Of a stretch of DNA of 64,000 nucleotides, positions 21,830 through 34,559 are shown one piece after another. Source of the stretch: Anisus vortex (Eukaryota > Mollusca > Gastropoda > Planorbidae); NCBI GenBank assembly GCA_949126835.1, contig OX421500.1, positions 24,499,231 through 24,563,230 on the forward strand, given 5' to 3'. How positions within the stretch are numbered: position 1 is the first letter of the stretch; each line of letters begins with the position of its first letter. The notes beneath the pieces were generated by a model. That model was not told where the DNA came from and did no database searches. It worked only from the letters and a program-made list of their open reading frames with translations. The position numbers were made by a program, and so were the translations under genes.

Positions 21830-22235
21830 AACTAGCGAATATTCCCAATTAACAAGAGTAACACCATTAGTCAAATCATTAAACCTAGAAACACTAGAAG
21901 ACAGAAGGGCAAAGAGTAAAGTAGTAATAATACATAAGGCATTAAACTCTAATTTAGAAATACAACACAATAACAACCTGTTGCAAATCTAAGATAAACA
22001 TAAAGATAAAAACACTTTCCTTGTCCCTTATGCGAGAACAAATGCATATAAGTACTCTTTCTTCCCGAGTGGCATTCGGGCATGGAATGGGTTGCCTGAA
22101 CAAACCAGGAAAACCAGTAACTTAACATCATTTAAAACATTAATAAAAATGCAAGACTAGACTCGGACCACGGATGAGCGTAGGATGCAATAATCTTCTT
22201 TATAGAAGGAGCGTCTGTAATGTATAAGATAAGAT
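21830..22235 (+). pseudogene. 3' end of a non-LTR retrotransposon (RT C-terminus remnant)
   Basis: Translation gives LNLETLEDRRAKSK, then a stop after NNNLLQI, then FLVPYARTNAYK and SFFPSGIRAWNGLP. This is the typical C-terminal pattern of CR1/Jockey-like reverse transcriptases (an 'LE.RR' motif, then 'SFFP..IR.WN.LP'). The frame has an in-frame stop between the two parts, so it is dead. The 3' end finishes in a short tandem tail, aagataagataagat (about 22219-22236), as in LINEs with microsatellite-like tails. The upstream part of the element is replaced by the 28-bp array. Confidence 0.75.
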
Positions 22236-22236
22236 A

Positions 22237-22982
22237 AGATCGTATCCTCTATCAACAGGAGATGTAAGGCCCTCCTTCCCTCTGCCAACCTGCAGGACAC
22301 CTCTAGGGCAGAGGTGGAGTACCTGCTTAGCCCCCCCCCCCCCCCCTGATCAGGATTACATCAGATTAATGTTATTTTTTTAGTGCATGTGTTTGTGTGT
22401 TTTATGTTAGCATTATTATGATTATTATGTTGTTTTTTCTATAAAATCATATAAGAAAAAGAAAGACTAGCTTGTGGTTTTAGAACATATTTTCATGTAA
22501 AATGAAGTTCTGTATAATATAGTTTACCAATCACTCCCATACAATACATCACATTGTATGAGTATAATATGCTTAACAATGCTGTCAATCTAATTGTAGT
22601 TGTTGATAGTGTTTTATTGATGGAGCATAAAAACAATAGACATAAAACTGTTAATCTTCTTTCATTCTGTTATTTTACTGCTTTGCATTTCCCATGGAAT
22701 AGTATCTACTGATGTTATAGTGGAGTGAAAATTCTTTAATAAAAACATGTTAATTTTCAAGTGTTAAAACACAAAAACCATTTTCGTCCCGGGGGGCTTT
22801 GCCCTCCTGATTCCCCCAAAAGGGGCGCTGCCCCTTGACCCTGCCAGGGGCCTACGTGGCCCCTGGATCCCGGCGTTTTCAGATTTTTTGTTCTAACTGC
22901 CATTTTCATCCCTGAGTATTGTTCAGCCCTACGGTCCTCGATAATTGAATCAACTTGAGTAAAATATATTTTATGGGAATTC
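22237..22982. other. unique sequence with poly-C run and GC-rich stem-loop segment
   Basis: Contains a poly-C run at 22330-22348 and AT-rich sequence to 22775. A GC-rich block at 22785-22880 holds nested inverted repeats: ggggggctttgccctcc-like, ggggcgctgcccc, and ccaggggcc at 22844-22852 paired with ggcccctgg at 22858-22866. No gene is seen. Confidence 0.6.
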
Positions 22983-23144
22983 TTATATGTCATATGTCAT
23001 TAATGGTGTAGTTTAGGCTATATATAAATGTTATATGTCATAAATGGGATAACTTAGGCTATATAAATGTTATATGTCATTAATGGGATAACTTAGGCTA
23101 TATATATGTTATATGTCATTAATGGTCTAGTTAGGCTATATAAA
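22983..23144. repeat. about 44-bp imperfect repeat (4 copies)
   Basis: Copies of a unit containing gttatatgtcattaatgg followed by 'taggctatataaat', with small indels between copies. Confidence 0.85.
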
Positions 23145-23757
23145 TCTTATTGGGTTACGAAGTAGAAGTATAGAAATAACCGGGTCATTAAAAACTAAAG
23201 TTTGGGAAACACTGAGTCACTGTGTGCTGGTGGGATAGAATTAGTTGAGGTTTCGTGTATGACGTGATCGGTTGAAATGTTTATTGTAAAGGTTGATGCT
23301 AACCGTTTCATATAGGCAACATTGTCAACTGAAGACGCCAAGAAGGCTAAAACGTTTATCGTTTGCCACTTTGTGCACCTTCACCTTTTCTGGACTCTCG
23401 AACTGTGAACTGTTATAGTTTCGGTTAGTCCCAAACTAAGGCCAGATGGGATTTATTTTCCTGAAGTACTAATTACTGCTCCTGGTCCAGAAGCGGACTA
23501 ATCATTCACGGGGACTAGGGAGACTGGCCGATCAAAGAGTGACCTCTCAAGGAACGCTATGTTAATTAGGCAAGAAGAAACGGAACGATTTCAAGAATAC
23601 TGGACGGATCGATGGCCAGATTACTGGCAGAAAGGAGGACGGTGGGTCACTTTGAAGATTTGCATATTAATATCATCCCCGTATCCCTGTTTGTTCTCTC
23701 ACATCAGTCATTAAATACCTCCTCTTCTCTGTAGAGTTTGAGTAGGTGTATTGGTCT
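23145..23757. other. unique sequence, no gene seen
   Basis: Mixed-composition sequence. Short frames only. Nothing recognised. Confidence 0.5.
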
Positions 23758-24597
23758 TACATGGTGTGTGTGAACTGTACATGGTGTGTGAACTGTACAT
23801 GGTGTGTAACCTGTACATGGTGTGTAACCTTTACATGGTGTGTGAACTGTACATGGTGTGTGAACTGTACATGGTGTGTAACCTGTACATGGTGTGTGAC
23901 CTGTACATGGTGTGTGACCTGTACATGGTGTGAACTGTACATGGTGTGTGACCTGTACATGGTGTGTGAACTGTACATGGTGTGTGAACTGTACATGGTG
24001 TGTGAACTGTACATGGTGTGTGAACTGTACATGGTGTGTGACCTGTACATGGTGTGTGAACTGTACATGGTGTGTGACCTGTACATGGTGTGTGACCTGT
24101 ACATGGTGTGTGACCTGTACATGGTGTGTGAACTGTACATGGTGTGTGAACTGTACATGGTGTGTGACCTGTACATGGTGTGTGAACTGTACATGGTGTG
24201 TGAACTGTACATGGTGTGTGACCTGTACATGGTGTGTGAACTGTACATGGTGTGTAACCTTTACATGGTGTGTGACCTGTACATGGTGTGTGAACTGTAC
24301 ATGGTGAGTAACCTGTACATGGTGTGTGACATTTACATGCTGTGTGAACTTTACATGGTGTGTGAACTGTACAATAGTTCATGGTGTTTGAACTGTACGA
24401 TGTGTGTGAGCCGTGAATGGTGTGTGAGCCGTACGTGGTGTGTGAGCCGTACGTGGTGTGTGAGCCTTACGTGGTGTGTGAGCCTTACGTGGTGTGTGAG
24501 CCGTACTTTGTGTGTGAGCCTTACGTGGTGTGTGACCTGTACGTGGTGTGCAATTCGTACATTTTGTGGAGCCGTGCTTGGTGTGTGAGCTGTACAT
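23758..24597. repeat. 18-bp minisatellite (about 46 copies) with a diverged right edge
   Basis: The unit is tgtacatggtgtgtgaac, with c/a variants (gacc, aacc). From about 24400 a different variant takes over, with gagccgtacgtggtgt. Because 18 is a multiple of three and the unit is stop-free in several frames, long six-residue repeat frames appear on both strands (up to 280 codons). I do not treat them as genes. Confidence 0.96.
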
Positions 24598-25352
24598 AAA
24601 TGTGAGCCCTACTTGATATGTGTTTGTACGTATGTGTGTGTGTGTGTGTACTTGCGCAACAATCCACCTTTAGTTAAGTAAAGAGGACACTTAATCGTGA
24701 ATATTTGAGCCTAGATATTGAAACTTTCAGTGAACATTGGCTAATGATTACTCACACAATCTTCTACTGCTCAATGGACTAACAACTACAATTAATTATG
24801 TCTTGAACCTGTAAAGCAGGGTCTAGTTTTTGTAAACGAAGCTAGACTTCGTTTAAGTGGACATTTAAAAAGACCTAACAATGACGTTTCTATTTTTGTA
24901 TTTAACCGCTACCCGTTTAAATACACCTTATATGTACATTGTTTCTTTGTACAAATTACTTTCATGTGTATGTACAGCAGACAGCAGCCGAACTATTAGG
25001 AGAAACCCATTTTAAAAAAAAATCTTTCTGTGTATGAAACTATGCATTTTACAGCTGCTTTATGACCTTGTTTGATTTAATTAGAATCACGTAGAAGCGG
25101 GACTATTTTATAAAGTATATAAAAATTGATTGTTTTCGTTTTCCCATAACACTTCTTGGGTCAAAGATTATTTGAAAACTATATGCTGCCCATCGCCTTT
25201 TAAAGTTAGATGTTGTTCATTTTTCCTTCATAGCCATAGTAAGGAAAGGTATCTAAGGGTAAACGGTACTAAACTGACTCATTGTTTATTGTGTCATGAA
25301 AACTAAATGTTAGTTTCAAGATTCCTTCCTTAAATCTACCTCCCACTTGTGC
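24598..25352. other. unique AT-rich sequence with a short TG run
   Basis: A (TG)n run at about 24634-24650, otherwise unremarkable. No gene seen. Confidence 0.5.
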
Positions 25353-26618
25353 TAGAGATTGTAACATTTTGAAAATACATTCTTGTTGTATAAAATGTAG
25401 AGATTGTAACATTTTGAAAATACATTCTTGTTGTATAAAATGTAGAGATTGTAACATTTTGAAAATACATTCTTGTTGTATAAAATGTAGAGATTGTAAC
25501 ATTTTGAAAATACATTCTTGTTGTATAAAATGTAGAGATTGTAACATTTTGAAAATACATTCTTGTTGTATAAAATGTAGAGATTGTAACATTTTGAAAA
25601 TACATTCTTGTTGTATAAAATGTAGAGATTGTAACATTTTGAAAATACATTCTTGTTGTATAAAATGTAGAGATTGTAACATTTTGAAAATACATTCTTG
25701 TTGTATAAAATGTAGAGATTGTAACATTTTGAAAATACATTCTTGTTGTATAAAATGTAGAGATTGTAACATTTTGAAAATACATTCTTGTTGTATAAAA
25801 TGTAGAGATTGTAACATTTTGAAAATACATTCTTGTTGTATAAAATGTAGAGATTGTAACATTTTGAAAATACATTCTTGTTGTATAAAATGTAGAGATT
25901 GTAACATTTTGAAAATACATTCTTGTTGTATAAAATGTAGAGATTGTAACATTTTGAAAATACATTCTTGTTGTATAAAATGTAGAGATTGTAACATTTT
26001 GAAAATACATTCTTGTTGTATAAAATGTAGAGAATATAACATTTTGAAAATACATTCTTGTTGTATAAAATGTAGAGATTGTAACATTTTGAAAATACAT
26101 TCTTGTTGTATAAAATGTAGAGATTGTAACATTTTGAAAATACATTCTTGTTGTATAAAATGTAGAGATTGTAACATTTTGAAAATACATTCTTGTTGTA
26201 TAAAATGTAGAGATTGTAACATTTTGAAAATACATTCTTGTTGTATAAAATGTAGAGAATATAACATTTTGAAAATACATTCTTGTTGTATAAAATGTAG
26301 AGAATATAACATTTTGAAAATACATTCTTGTTGTATAAAATGTAGAGATTGTAACATTTTGAAAATACATTCTTGTTGTATAAAATGTAGAGATTGTAAC
26401 ATTTTGAAAATACATTCTTGTTGTATAAAATGTAGAGATTGTAACATTTTGAAAATACATTCTTGTTGTATAAAATGTAGAGATTGTAACATTTTGAAAA
26501 TACATTCTTGTTGTATAAAATGTAGAGAATATAACATTTTGAAAATACATTCTTGTTGTATAAAATGTAGAGAATATAACATTTTGAAAATACATTCTTG
26601 TTGTATAAAATGTAGAGA
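25353..26618. repeat. 45-bp minisatellite (28 copies), very homogeneous
   Basis: The unit begins tagagattgtaacattttga and ends ttgttgtataaaatg. Only two variants exist: 'gattgtaac' and 'gaatataac'. The second occurs at 26031, 26256, 26301, 26526 and 26571 (spacings 225, 45, 225 and 45), giving a 270-bp six-unit period at the right end. All other copies look identical. Since 45 is a multiple of three, four long frames (419-497 codons) run through the array on both strands and are artefacts. Confidence 0.97.
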
Positions 26619-27743
26619 AATCCTTCCTCCCACCTGGTGACCACTGAGTCCATTGACGTCACACACACACAGTTGCCTGGTGAAATGATTACCCGAGATG
26701 CGTCTGCCATGTTGCGTGACCATACAAGCGACAGATGGCTGGGAGCAATCTGCACAAGACAATACTTTATTATGCCCAACCTGTAATTACATTAACCGAG
26801 TCTGACCTTTCGGACGTGGGTCAGCGGACTGAGTAGACGTTTTTCTATTAGCCCGAACACCTCGCACATAATCTATTTACTTCCTGTGTCAGGTGCTTGA
26901 AATTGAGGTCACAGGGGGACCTGGGAAGCAATTCTGGGTGTATGATGCTCGAATTACATGAAGCAAAAGGTACTACATACAGTTTGTTCTTGTCTGTGTA
27001 ATTGATTCACTTTATTTACTCTTCCATTGCTATTTCTCCAGGTGCGAGTAGGTCTATATGAAATTTTTACTCTCCCCCCTCCCCCCCACAAAAATAAAGG
27101 GGTGGGGGTGGAGGCGACGTTTTTGTTAGGCCTTTAAAATGAAATAATGTGAATGTGCTACCCCACTACCCCACCTCATGGCTGGTGTCTATGATCCATA
27201 CAGTACAGGGTTTTAAAAGTGACTATAACTAAGTCCAATAAAGTGTGTTGCTAGTTTTTCTGTTCTAGAAAAAGGAAACCTCTGTTGTTTTTTAATTTGC
27301 TAAAATTGACTTTTTTGTTTGTTTTGTAAGCACCGAGTTAGACGGTGTTGACGTAATTCACAAAACATAGAGCGATATGGTGAGCATGAAGTTCGTGACT
27401 GAGGCACGTGCAGTCGGGGGGATAGTGTGAGTACAGGTAGGATTGACACTAGTCATTAACACCTTCCTTCCTGTCCCTTACTGGCATAGGCTATCAATCA
27501 ATGGGAGACCGTCGGAATTCTATTATTCCTTTCTTCTACCTGGGTACGCCTCCACCTCCCCTTCCTCTTACTGTCCTACTACTTTGTTCTTTTATACCTC
27601 GTCCACCCTGGCCACCCCCCCCCCCCCCCAACAACCAAAAATATTAATCAAGGTAGCATTTCCGGTATCACTGCTTTTGTTAAGCTGGTAAAATTAATCA
27701 TTGTATTTAGTAATCAATATAATACGCACACTGTAAAGTTTTA
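26619..27743. other. unique sequence with a CRE-like palindrome and C-rich runs
   Basis: Holds a perfect tgacgtca at about 26654-26661 and C-rich runs at 27075-27090 and 27616-27629. No coding exon could be supported. Confidence 0.5.
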
Positions 27744-28060
27744 AATATTTTATTGGACTATATGATAGTGATAGTAAATTATTTGATGTGAACTATTTTA
27801 TTTAACTATATGATAGTGGTAGTATATGTGATGTGAACTATTTTATTTAACTATATGATAGTGATAGTATATGTGATGTGAACTATTTTATTTAACTATA
27901 TGTTAGTGGTAGTATATGTGATGTGAACTATTTTATTTAACTATATGATAGTAATAATATATTTGATGTGAACTATTTTATTTAACTATATGTTAGTGGT
28001 AGTATATGTGATGTGAACTATTTTATTTAACTATATGTTAGTGGTAGTATATGTGATGTG
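27744..28060. repeat. 45-bp minisatellite (about 7 copies)
   Basis: The unit begins aactattttatttaactata and continues tgatagtggtagtatatgtgatgtg, with gata/gtta variants. Unrelated to the 45-bp array at 25353. Confidence 0.93.
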
Positions 28061-28468
28061 TGTTTAGTGTTCCCACCACATTTTTTCGTCTACATCTATA
28101 GACATGTTTTAAGACTTCTTCATTAGACTTCTTGCTATGTTATACACTGGGATTGGTTTTGGTTTCAGAAGTGAGCACATAATAATTTAGGTATAAATCT
28201 GTAAATACATGTTGAATCTACACAAACGCATAAAATAATTCAAGATCAATCAGAATATAAAGTGCTATGTATACACATCATATATATGACAATCTTAGAT
28301 ATAATCCTCCATTTTGAATGTACAACTACTTCAATTTGGATTTCTAATGAAGCCATTGACTAATACCTATTTTAAAACAAATTATTCTCTTTTTCCGAAT
28401 ACAGTGTAATTCTATATAATATAAAAGGTAGATTGTATCGATTGTATGTTTTTCCTTGAACTTGTTAC
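28061..28468. other. unique AT-rich sequence, no gene seen
   Basis: Short spacer between two arrays, with no recognisable features. Confidence 0.5.
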
Positions 28469-29073
28469 AAACTCCACTATTCTCTATGTGGTGTGTATAG
28501 AGAGACAAACTCCACTATTGTCTATGTGGTGTGTATAGAGAGACAAACTCCACTATTCTCTATGTGGTGTGTATAGAGAGACAAACTCCACTATTCTCTA
28601 TGTGGTGTGTATAGAGAGACAAACTCCACTATTCTCTATGTGGTGTGTATAGAGAGACAAACTCCACTATTCTCTATGTGGTGTGTATAGAGAGACAAAC
28701 TCCACTATTCTCTATGTGGTGTGTATAGAGAGACAAACTCCACTATTCTCTATGTGGTGTGTATAGAGAGACAAACTCCACTATTCTCTATGTGGTGTGT
28801 ATAGAGAGACAAACTCCACTATTCTCTATGTTGTGTGTATAGAGAGACAAACTCCACTATTCTCTATGTGGTGTGTATAGAGAGACAAACTCCACTATTC
28901 TCTATGTGGTGTGTATAGAGAGACAAACTCCACTATTCTCTATGTGGTGTGTATAGAGAGACAAACTCCACTATTCTCTATGTGGTGTGTATAGAGAGAC
29001 AAACTCCACTATTCTCTATGTGGTGTGTATAGAGAGACAAACTCCACTATTCTCTATGTGGTGTGTATAGAGA
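28469..29073. repeat. 38-bp minisatellite (about 16 copies)
   Basis: The unit begins aaactccactattctctatg and continues tggtgtgtatagagagac. Only two single-base variants were seen (near 28515 and 28830), so it is highly homogeneous. Confidence 0.97.
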
Positions 29074-29874
29074 ACAAACAGTTAAACACTGCAATAGATC
29101 TCAGCAAAGTCTTCAAATAAATTAAAAAAGAACATTTAAAACTAAAATTAGATTACTTTTTCAACGTTAGTTACTAATAAAGTAATCTATCTATAAATGA
29201 TTCTATTTGACATTTTGGTTTGTTAAATGAAATCAACTGAGTTCACCTGGACCTGGACCATAGCTTTTATAGGCAGCATGTGGTCAAGTGGAACGTTCTC
29301 TGCAAATACAATGACCATGTCACCAACACCTGTCCACCCAGAATAGGTTCGATTCGAAGGTAGTCTGGCCGTATCAGGTCAAGGTCAACTTCCCGTTTGA
29401 AGAGAGCGGGCTACTTCGTTTCCGTGAAAACAATTGGGATCATTTTTTTTCTTTCTCAACCAAAGGTGAGCCTCCACTCGGACTATAAATATGGCTACTC
29501 CTAAAGCCTTTCACAGTTTGTAGGTCAGGGGTTGCTAGATTTAGCACTCGGGTCAAATCAACAAATCACTGACCAGCGAGTGACCACGATCATCTGCAGA
29601 AAGAGTGTGACTGGTCTTGACTGCCCACGGCTTGCCCCCTGGGTCGTCAAATGCGAGCAGGCAAAGGTTCAGGTCTGGGTTGTCATTGCTCTAAAAACTC
29701 CAGACATTATGTGTTTGACATTATGGGATCAATGTACCTTCCGATTGTCAGGTCAACAGAAATGTACATATTTAATACATACCGTACCAAGAAAGAAAGA
29801 ATCCAACTACATGTAAAGCATTTAATATTTGTGCTGTGCTGATTTTCAACGTTGACAGTTTTGAAGGCATGGTG
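29074..29874. other. unique sequence; TATA-like word but no supported gene
   Basis: A tataaata word lies near 29484. The open stretch after it (29532-29816, 94 codons) starts with TTG rather than ATG and resembles no family I know. Left unassigned. Confidence 0.45.
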
Positions 29875-30125
29875 CAAGTAAAAGTAAAGTAGCCCGTCTG
29901 ACCTAATTGATACATAGGGCCGGTGCAGCAGCGTTCACCAGTTTCTGTGGCCACGGCTTACTAGGTGATTGTGTGGCCAGCACTATGCACAGCCACCTTT
30001 ACTTTACCCCAACTAAGGTCAGGTACCCAACAGAGTTGGGTAGACTCAGGGACACCCTCCTGACCCGGGAAACAATCCTAGCCTGCACCAGGAATCAAAC
30101 CCAGGACATTCAGTACACCGGCCGA
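29875..30125 (-). mobile_element. SINE copy 2, near full length
   Basis: In element orientation (right to left) it begins with a tRNA-like head whose B box reads gggtttgattcc (about 30090-30105). The body follows (gttgggtacctgacc, ggtaaagtaaaggtggctgt, gtgctggccacac, gccgtggccacag), ending in an actttactttact tail. The same body occurs at 3977, 49737 and 51815. Transcription by RNA polymerase III and movement by a LINE are the usual biology of such elements. Confidence 0.78.
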
Positions 30126-30367
30126 TTATTTTATACTTATAATATAATAATGCAGTTTTGATTATCATAGTAAAATATTCTTATTGATTTAATTCATTCA
30201 CATTTCAACTGAAAATGAAATTATAATATGCGTAAAACTATGAAGCAAAGTTAATGCTAATGGAGCATGGATATGAAAGAATTAAACTTATCTTAATTTA
30301 AAGGTTTTACAAATTGTACAGTTTAACTTGGTCAACTATGGACAATATAAAAAATCCAAACTTATGT

Positions 30368-33219
30368 AGAGTTTAAGCCCATCTATACCCCATAAAGTTA
30401 CTTAAGCCCATCTATACCTCATAGATAGAGATAATTAAGCCCATCTATACCCCATAGAGTTACTTAAGCCCATCTATACCTCATAGAGTTACTTAAGCCC
30501 ATTTATACCTCATAGAAATACTTAAGCCCATCTATACCTCATAGAGTTACTTAAGCCCATCTATACCTCATATAAATACTTAAGCCCATCTATACCTCAT
30601 AGAGTTACTTTAGCCCATCTATACCTCATAGAAATTCTTAAGCCCATCTATACCTCATAGAGTTACTTAAGCCCATCTATACCCCATAGTTACTTAAGCC
30701 CATCTATACCTCATAGAAATACTTAAGCCCATCTATACCTCATAGAGTTACTTAAGCCCATCTATACCTCATAGAGTTACTTAAGCCCATCTATACCCCA
30801 TAGTTACTTAAGCGCATCTATACCTCATAGAAATACTTAAGCCCATCTATACCTCATAGAGTTACTTTAACCCATCTATACCTAATCTAAATACTTAAGC
30901 CCATCTATACCTCATAGAAATACTTAAGCCCATCTATACCTCATAGAGTTACTTAAGCCCATCTATACCTCATAGAGTTACTTTAACCCATCTATACCTA
31001 ATCTAAATACTTAAGCCCATCTATACCTCATAGAGTTACTTAAGCCCATCTATACCTCATAGAGTTACTTAAGCCCATCTATACCTCATAGAGTTACTTA
31101 TGACCATCGCTACCTCATAGAAATACTTAAGTCCATCTATACCTCATAGAAATACTTAAGCCCATCTATACCTCATTGAGTTACTTAAGCCCATCTTTAT
31201 CTCATAGAGTTACTTAAGCCCATCTATACCCCATAGTTACTTAAGCCCATCTTTACCTCAGAGTTACTTAAGCCCATCTATACCCCATAGTTACTTAAGC
31301 CCATCTATACCTAATAGAAATACTTAAGCCCATCTATACCTCATAGAGTTACTTTAGCCCATCTATACCTCATAGAGTTACTTAAGCCCATCTATACCCC
31401 ATAGTTACTTAAGCCCATCTATACCTCATAGAAATACTTAAGCCCATCTATACCTCATAGAGTTACTTAAGCCCATCTATACCTTATAGAGTTACTTAAG
31501 TCCATCTATACCTCAAAGAGTTACTTAAGCCCATCTATACCTCATAGAGTTACTTAAGCCCATCTATACCCCATAGTTACTTAAGCCCATCTATACCTCA
31601 AAGAGTTACTTTAGCCCATCTATACCTAATATAAATACTTAAGCCCATCTATACCTCATAGAGTTACCTATGACCATCGCTACCTCATAGAAATACTTAA
31701 GTCCATCTATACCTCATAGAAATACTTAAGCCCATCTATACCTCATAGAGTTACTTAAGCCCATCTATACCTCATAGAGTTACTTAAGCCCATCTATACC
31801 TCATAGAGTTACTTAAGCCCATCTATACCTCATAGAGTTACTTAAGCCCATCTATACCTCATAGAGTTACTTAAGCCCATCTATACCTCATAGAGTTACT
31901 TTAACCCATCTATACCTCATATAAATACTTAAGCCCATCTATACCTCATAGAGTTACTTAAGCCCATCTATACCTCATAGAGTTACTTATGACCATCGCT
32001 ACCTCATAGAAATACTTAAGTCCATCTATACCTCATAGAAATACTTAAGCCCATCTATACCTCATTGAGTTACTTAAGCCCATCTTTATCTCATAGAGTT
32101 ACTTAAGCCCATCTATACCCCATAGTTACTTAAGCCCATCTTTACCTCAGAGTTACTTAAGCCCATCTATACCCCATAGTTACTTAAGCCCATCTATACC
32201 TAATAGAAATACTTAAGCCCATCTATACCTCATAGAGTTACTTTAGCCCATCTATACCTCATAGAGTTACTTAAGCCCATCTATACCCCATAGTTACTTA
32301 AGCCCATCTATACCTCATAGAAATACTTAAGCCCATCTATACCTCATAGAGTTACTTAAGCCCATCTATACCTTATAGAGTTACTTAAGTCCATCTATAC
32401 CTCAAAGAGTTACTTAAGCCCATCTATACCTCATAGAGTTACTTAAGCCCATCTATACCCCATAGTTACTTAAGCCCATCTATACCTCAAAGAGTTACTT
32501 TAGCCCATCTATACCTAATATAAATACTTAAGCCCATCTATACCTCATAGAGTTACTTATGACCATCGCTACCTCATAGAAATACTTAAGTCCATCTATA
32601 CCTCATAGAAATACTTAAGCCCATCTATACCTCATTGAGTTACTTAAGCCCATCTATACCTCATAGAGTTACTTAAGCCCATCTATACCTCATAGAGTTA
32701 CTTAAGCCCATCTATACCTCATAGAGTTACTTAAGCCCATCTATACCTCATAGAGTTACTTAAGCCCATCTATACCTCATAGAGTTACTTTAACCCATCT
32801 ATACCTCATATAAATACTTAAGCCCATCTATACCTCATAGAGTTACTTAAGCCCATCTATACCTCATAGAGTTACTTTAACCCATCTATACCTCATATAA
32901 ATACTTAAGCCCATCTATACCTCATAGAGTTACTTAAGCCCATCTATACCTCATAGAGTTACTTAAGCCCATCTATACCTCATAGAGTTACTTTAACCCA
33001 TCTATACCTCATAGAGTTACTTTAACCCATCTATACCTCATAGAGTTACTTAAGCCCATGTATACCTCATAGAGTCACTTAAGCCCATCTATACCTCATA
33101 GAGTTACTTAAGCCCATCTATACCTCATAGAGTTACTTAAGCCCATCTATACCTCATAGAGTTACTTAAGCCCATCTATACCTCATAGAGTTACTTAAGC
33201 CCATCTATACCTCTTAGAA
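30368..33219. repeat. 29-bp minisatellite (about 98 copies) with an 889-bp internal duplication
   Basis: The basic unit is cttaagcccatctatacctc plus atagagtta, with 26-29 bp length variants (catagtta, catagaaata, cctaatctaaata). The rare unit 'tgaccatcgctacc' occurs at 31101, 31671, 31990 and 32560. The spacings 31101 to 31990 and 31671 to 32560 are both 889 bp, so a block of about 31 units has been copied. Confidence 0.96.
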
Positions 33220-33326
33220 AGCTAGATGTGTCTGCATACTTTTTAAGATTATGAATAGATCTAGTAGATATTGTTTTATCATTGTTAGTACTGGGAACTC
33301 TTTGGAAATGTGTTTAACAAGTAAGT

Positions 33327-33651
33327 ACTGTGAGCTTGGCTTACTGTGAGCTTGGCTTACTGTGAGCTTGGCTTACTGTGAGCTTGGCTTACTGTGAGCT
33401 TGGCTTACTGTGAGCTTGGCTTACTGTGAGCTTGGCTTACTGTGAGCTTGGCTTTCTGTGAGCTTGGCTTACTGTGAGCTTGGCTTACTGTGAGCTTGGC
33501 TTACTGTGAGCTTGGCTTACTGTGAGCTTGGCTTACTGTGAGCTTGGCTTACTGTGAGCTTGGCTTACTGTGAGCTTGGCTTACTGTGAGCTTGGCTTAC
33601 TGTGAGCTTGGCTTACTGTGAGCTTGGCTTACTGTGAGCTTGGCCTACTGT
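33327..33651. repeat. 16-bp minisatellite (about 20 copies)
   Basis: The unit is actgtgagcttggctt, with one substitution near 33454 and one near 33645. Nearly perfect. Confidence 0.97.
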
Positions 33652-34559
33652 GTGTATAAAAAGGCGAAAGGTTTTGTGCTACTGAAGAAACTTTATTTAT
33701 TTTATCATGAATTTTTTTATTTCTGTTGAATATTTCCTCTCAACCTGTTAGATGACTGCAGTAGTTATTAATGGCAGTCTTTAAATTCATTGGCGAACAA
33801 TGAAGGTAATCTGTTTACAAAAACACAATGAAAGGCCAACGCGATGCTACAAAGTGTTTAGTTTGTTACAGCTTGCAATGTTGCACATCAGGCTCCGGGT
33901 AACAGGTGGAAAACTTGGGCTGTAGGCGCATCAGAACCTAATACGATCAGCAGCTTTGACATTTATGGAGTTTTCAACATTTGTAGCAGATTGTTGTTGA
34001 GCTTTGCTCGCGTAAAGGGGAGGAGATGGTTGTAATTTCAAACAATGCCCACAATGCCCTAAATCAGTTTCTCTCTCCAAGGGCTGCATTAGGATGGAAG
34101 GGGAGATCATTTGTTGAGTGTCATCTCTGCTGAGTTGTTTGCCTAAATGATAGTTCAAATGTAGAATGTAATACAATGGTTTTCAATTCTTCGCAACCTT
34201 ATATCTTCTCCACCAGAGGTGTACGACATTGTTTGGCTTATAGTATAAAGAATTTGATAAGACTAGACTTTTTAAACATTCTTAAAATGATTACACATTA
34301 AAATTAAAATGTATATACAATATTCAAACAATGACTTAAACAACTTTGTGGGGTCATAATAAAGGTTTTGGTGGTCCACACTGTCACCATTCTAAGAAAA
34401 AAATCCATGTGGATTTGCACTGATGAAAACCAGATTTTCTACTTTTAATAAGTTCTTGAAGAGTTTTTAAAATATTCTATATCGTGATAATGTAGAAATA
34501 GCCATCCAGCGAACCAGTTATTTCTTGTGCTTTAAAGTATACATTCTTGGAAAACATTT
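33652..34559. other. unique sequence, no gene seen
   Basis: An 81-codon minus-strand frame (33931-34176) is the longest and is not recognisable. Confidence 0.5.

Noticed and set aside
23746..24588. 280-codon frame MYWSYMVCVNCTWCV... and its companions on both strands
   Set aside because: It lies wholly in the 18-bp array. The same sequence is open on both strands and in several frames because the unit length is a multiple of three and stop-free.
25269..26762. 497-codon minus-strand frame and 423-codon plus-strand frame
   Set aside because: Both are products of the 45-bp array. The short flanks (under 70 codons) resemble no protein, and the opposite strand is equally open.
29340..29360. Possible tRNA gene (ggttcgattcg)
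   Set aside because: Only a B-box-like word is present. No cloverleaf arms or A box could be found at the right distance.
29532..29816. 94-codon frame after a TATA-like word
   Set aside because: Starts with TTG, not ATG, and has no recognisable domain. The TATA word is common in AT-rich DNA.
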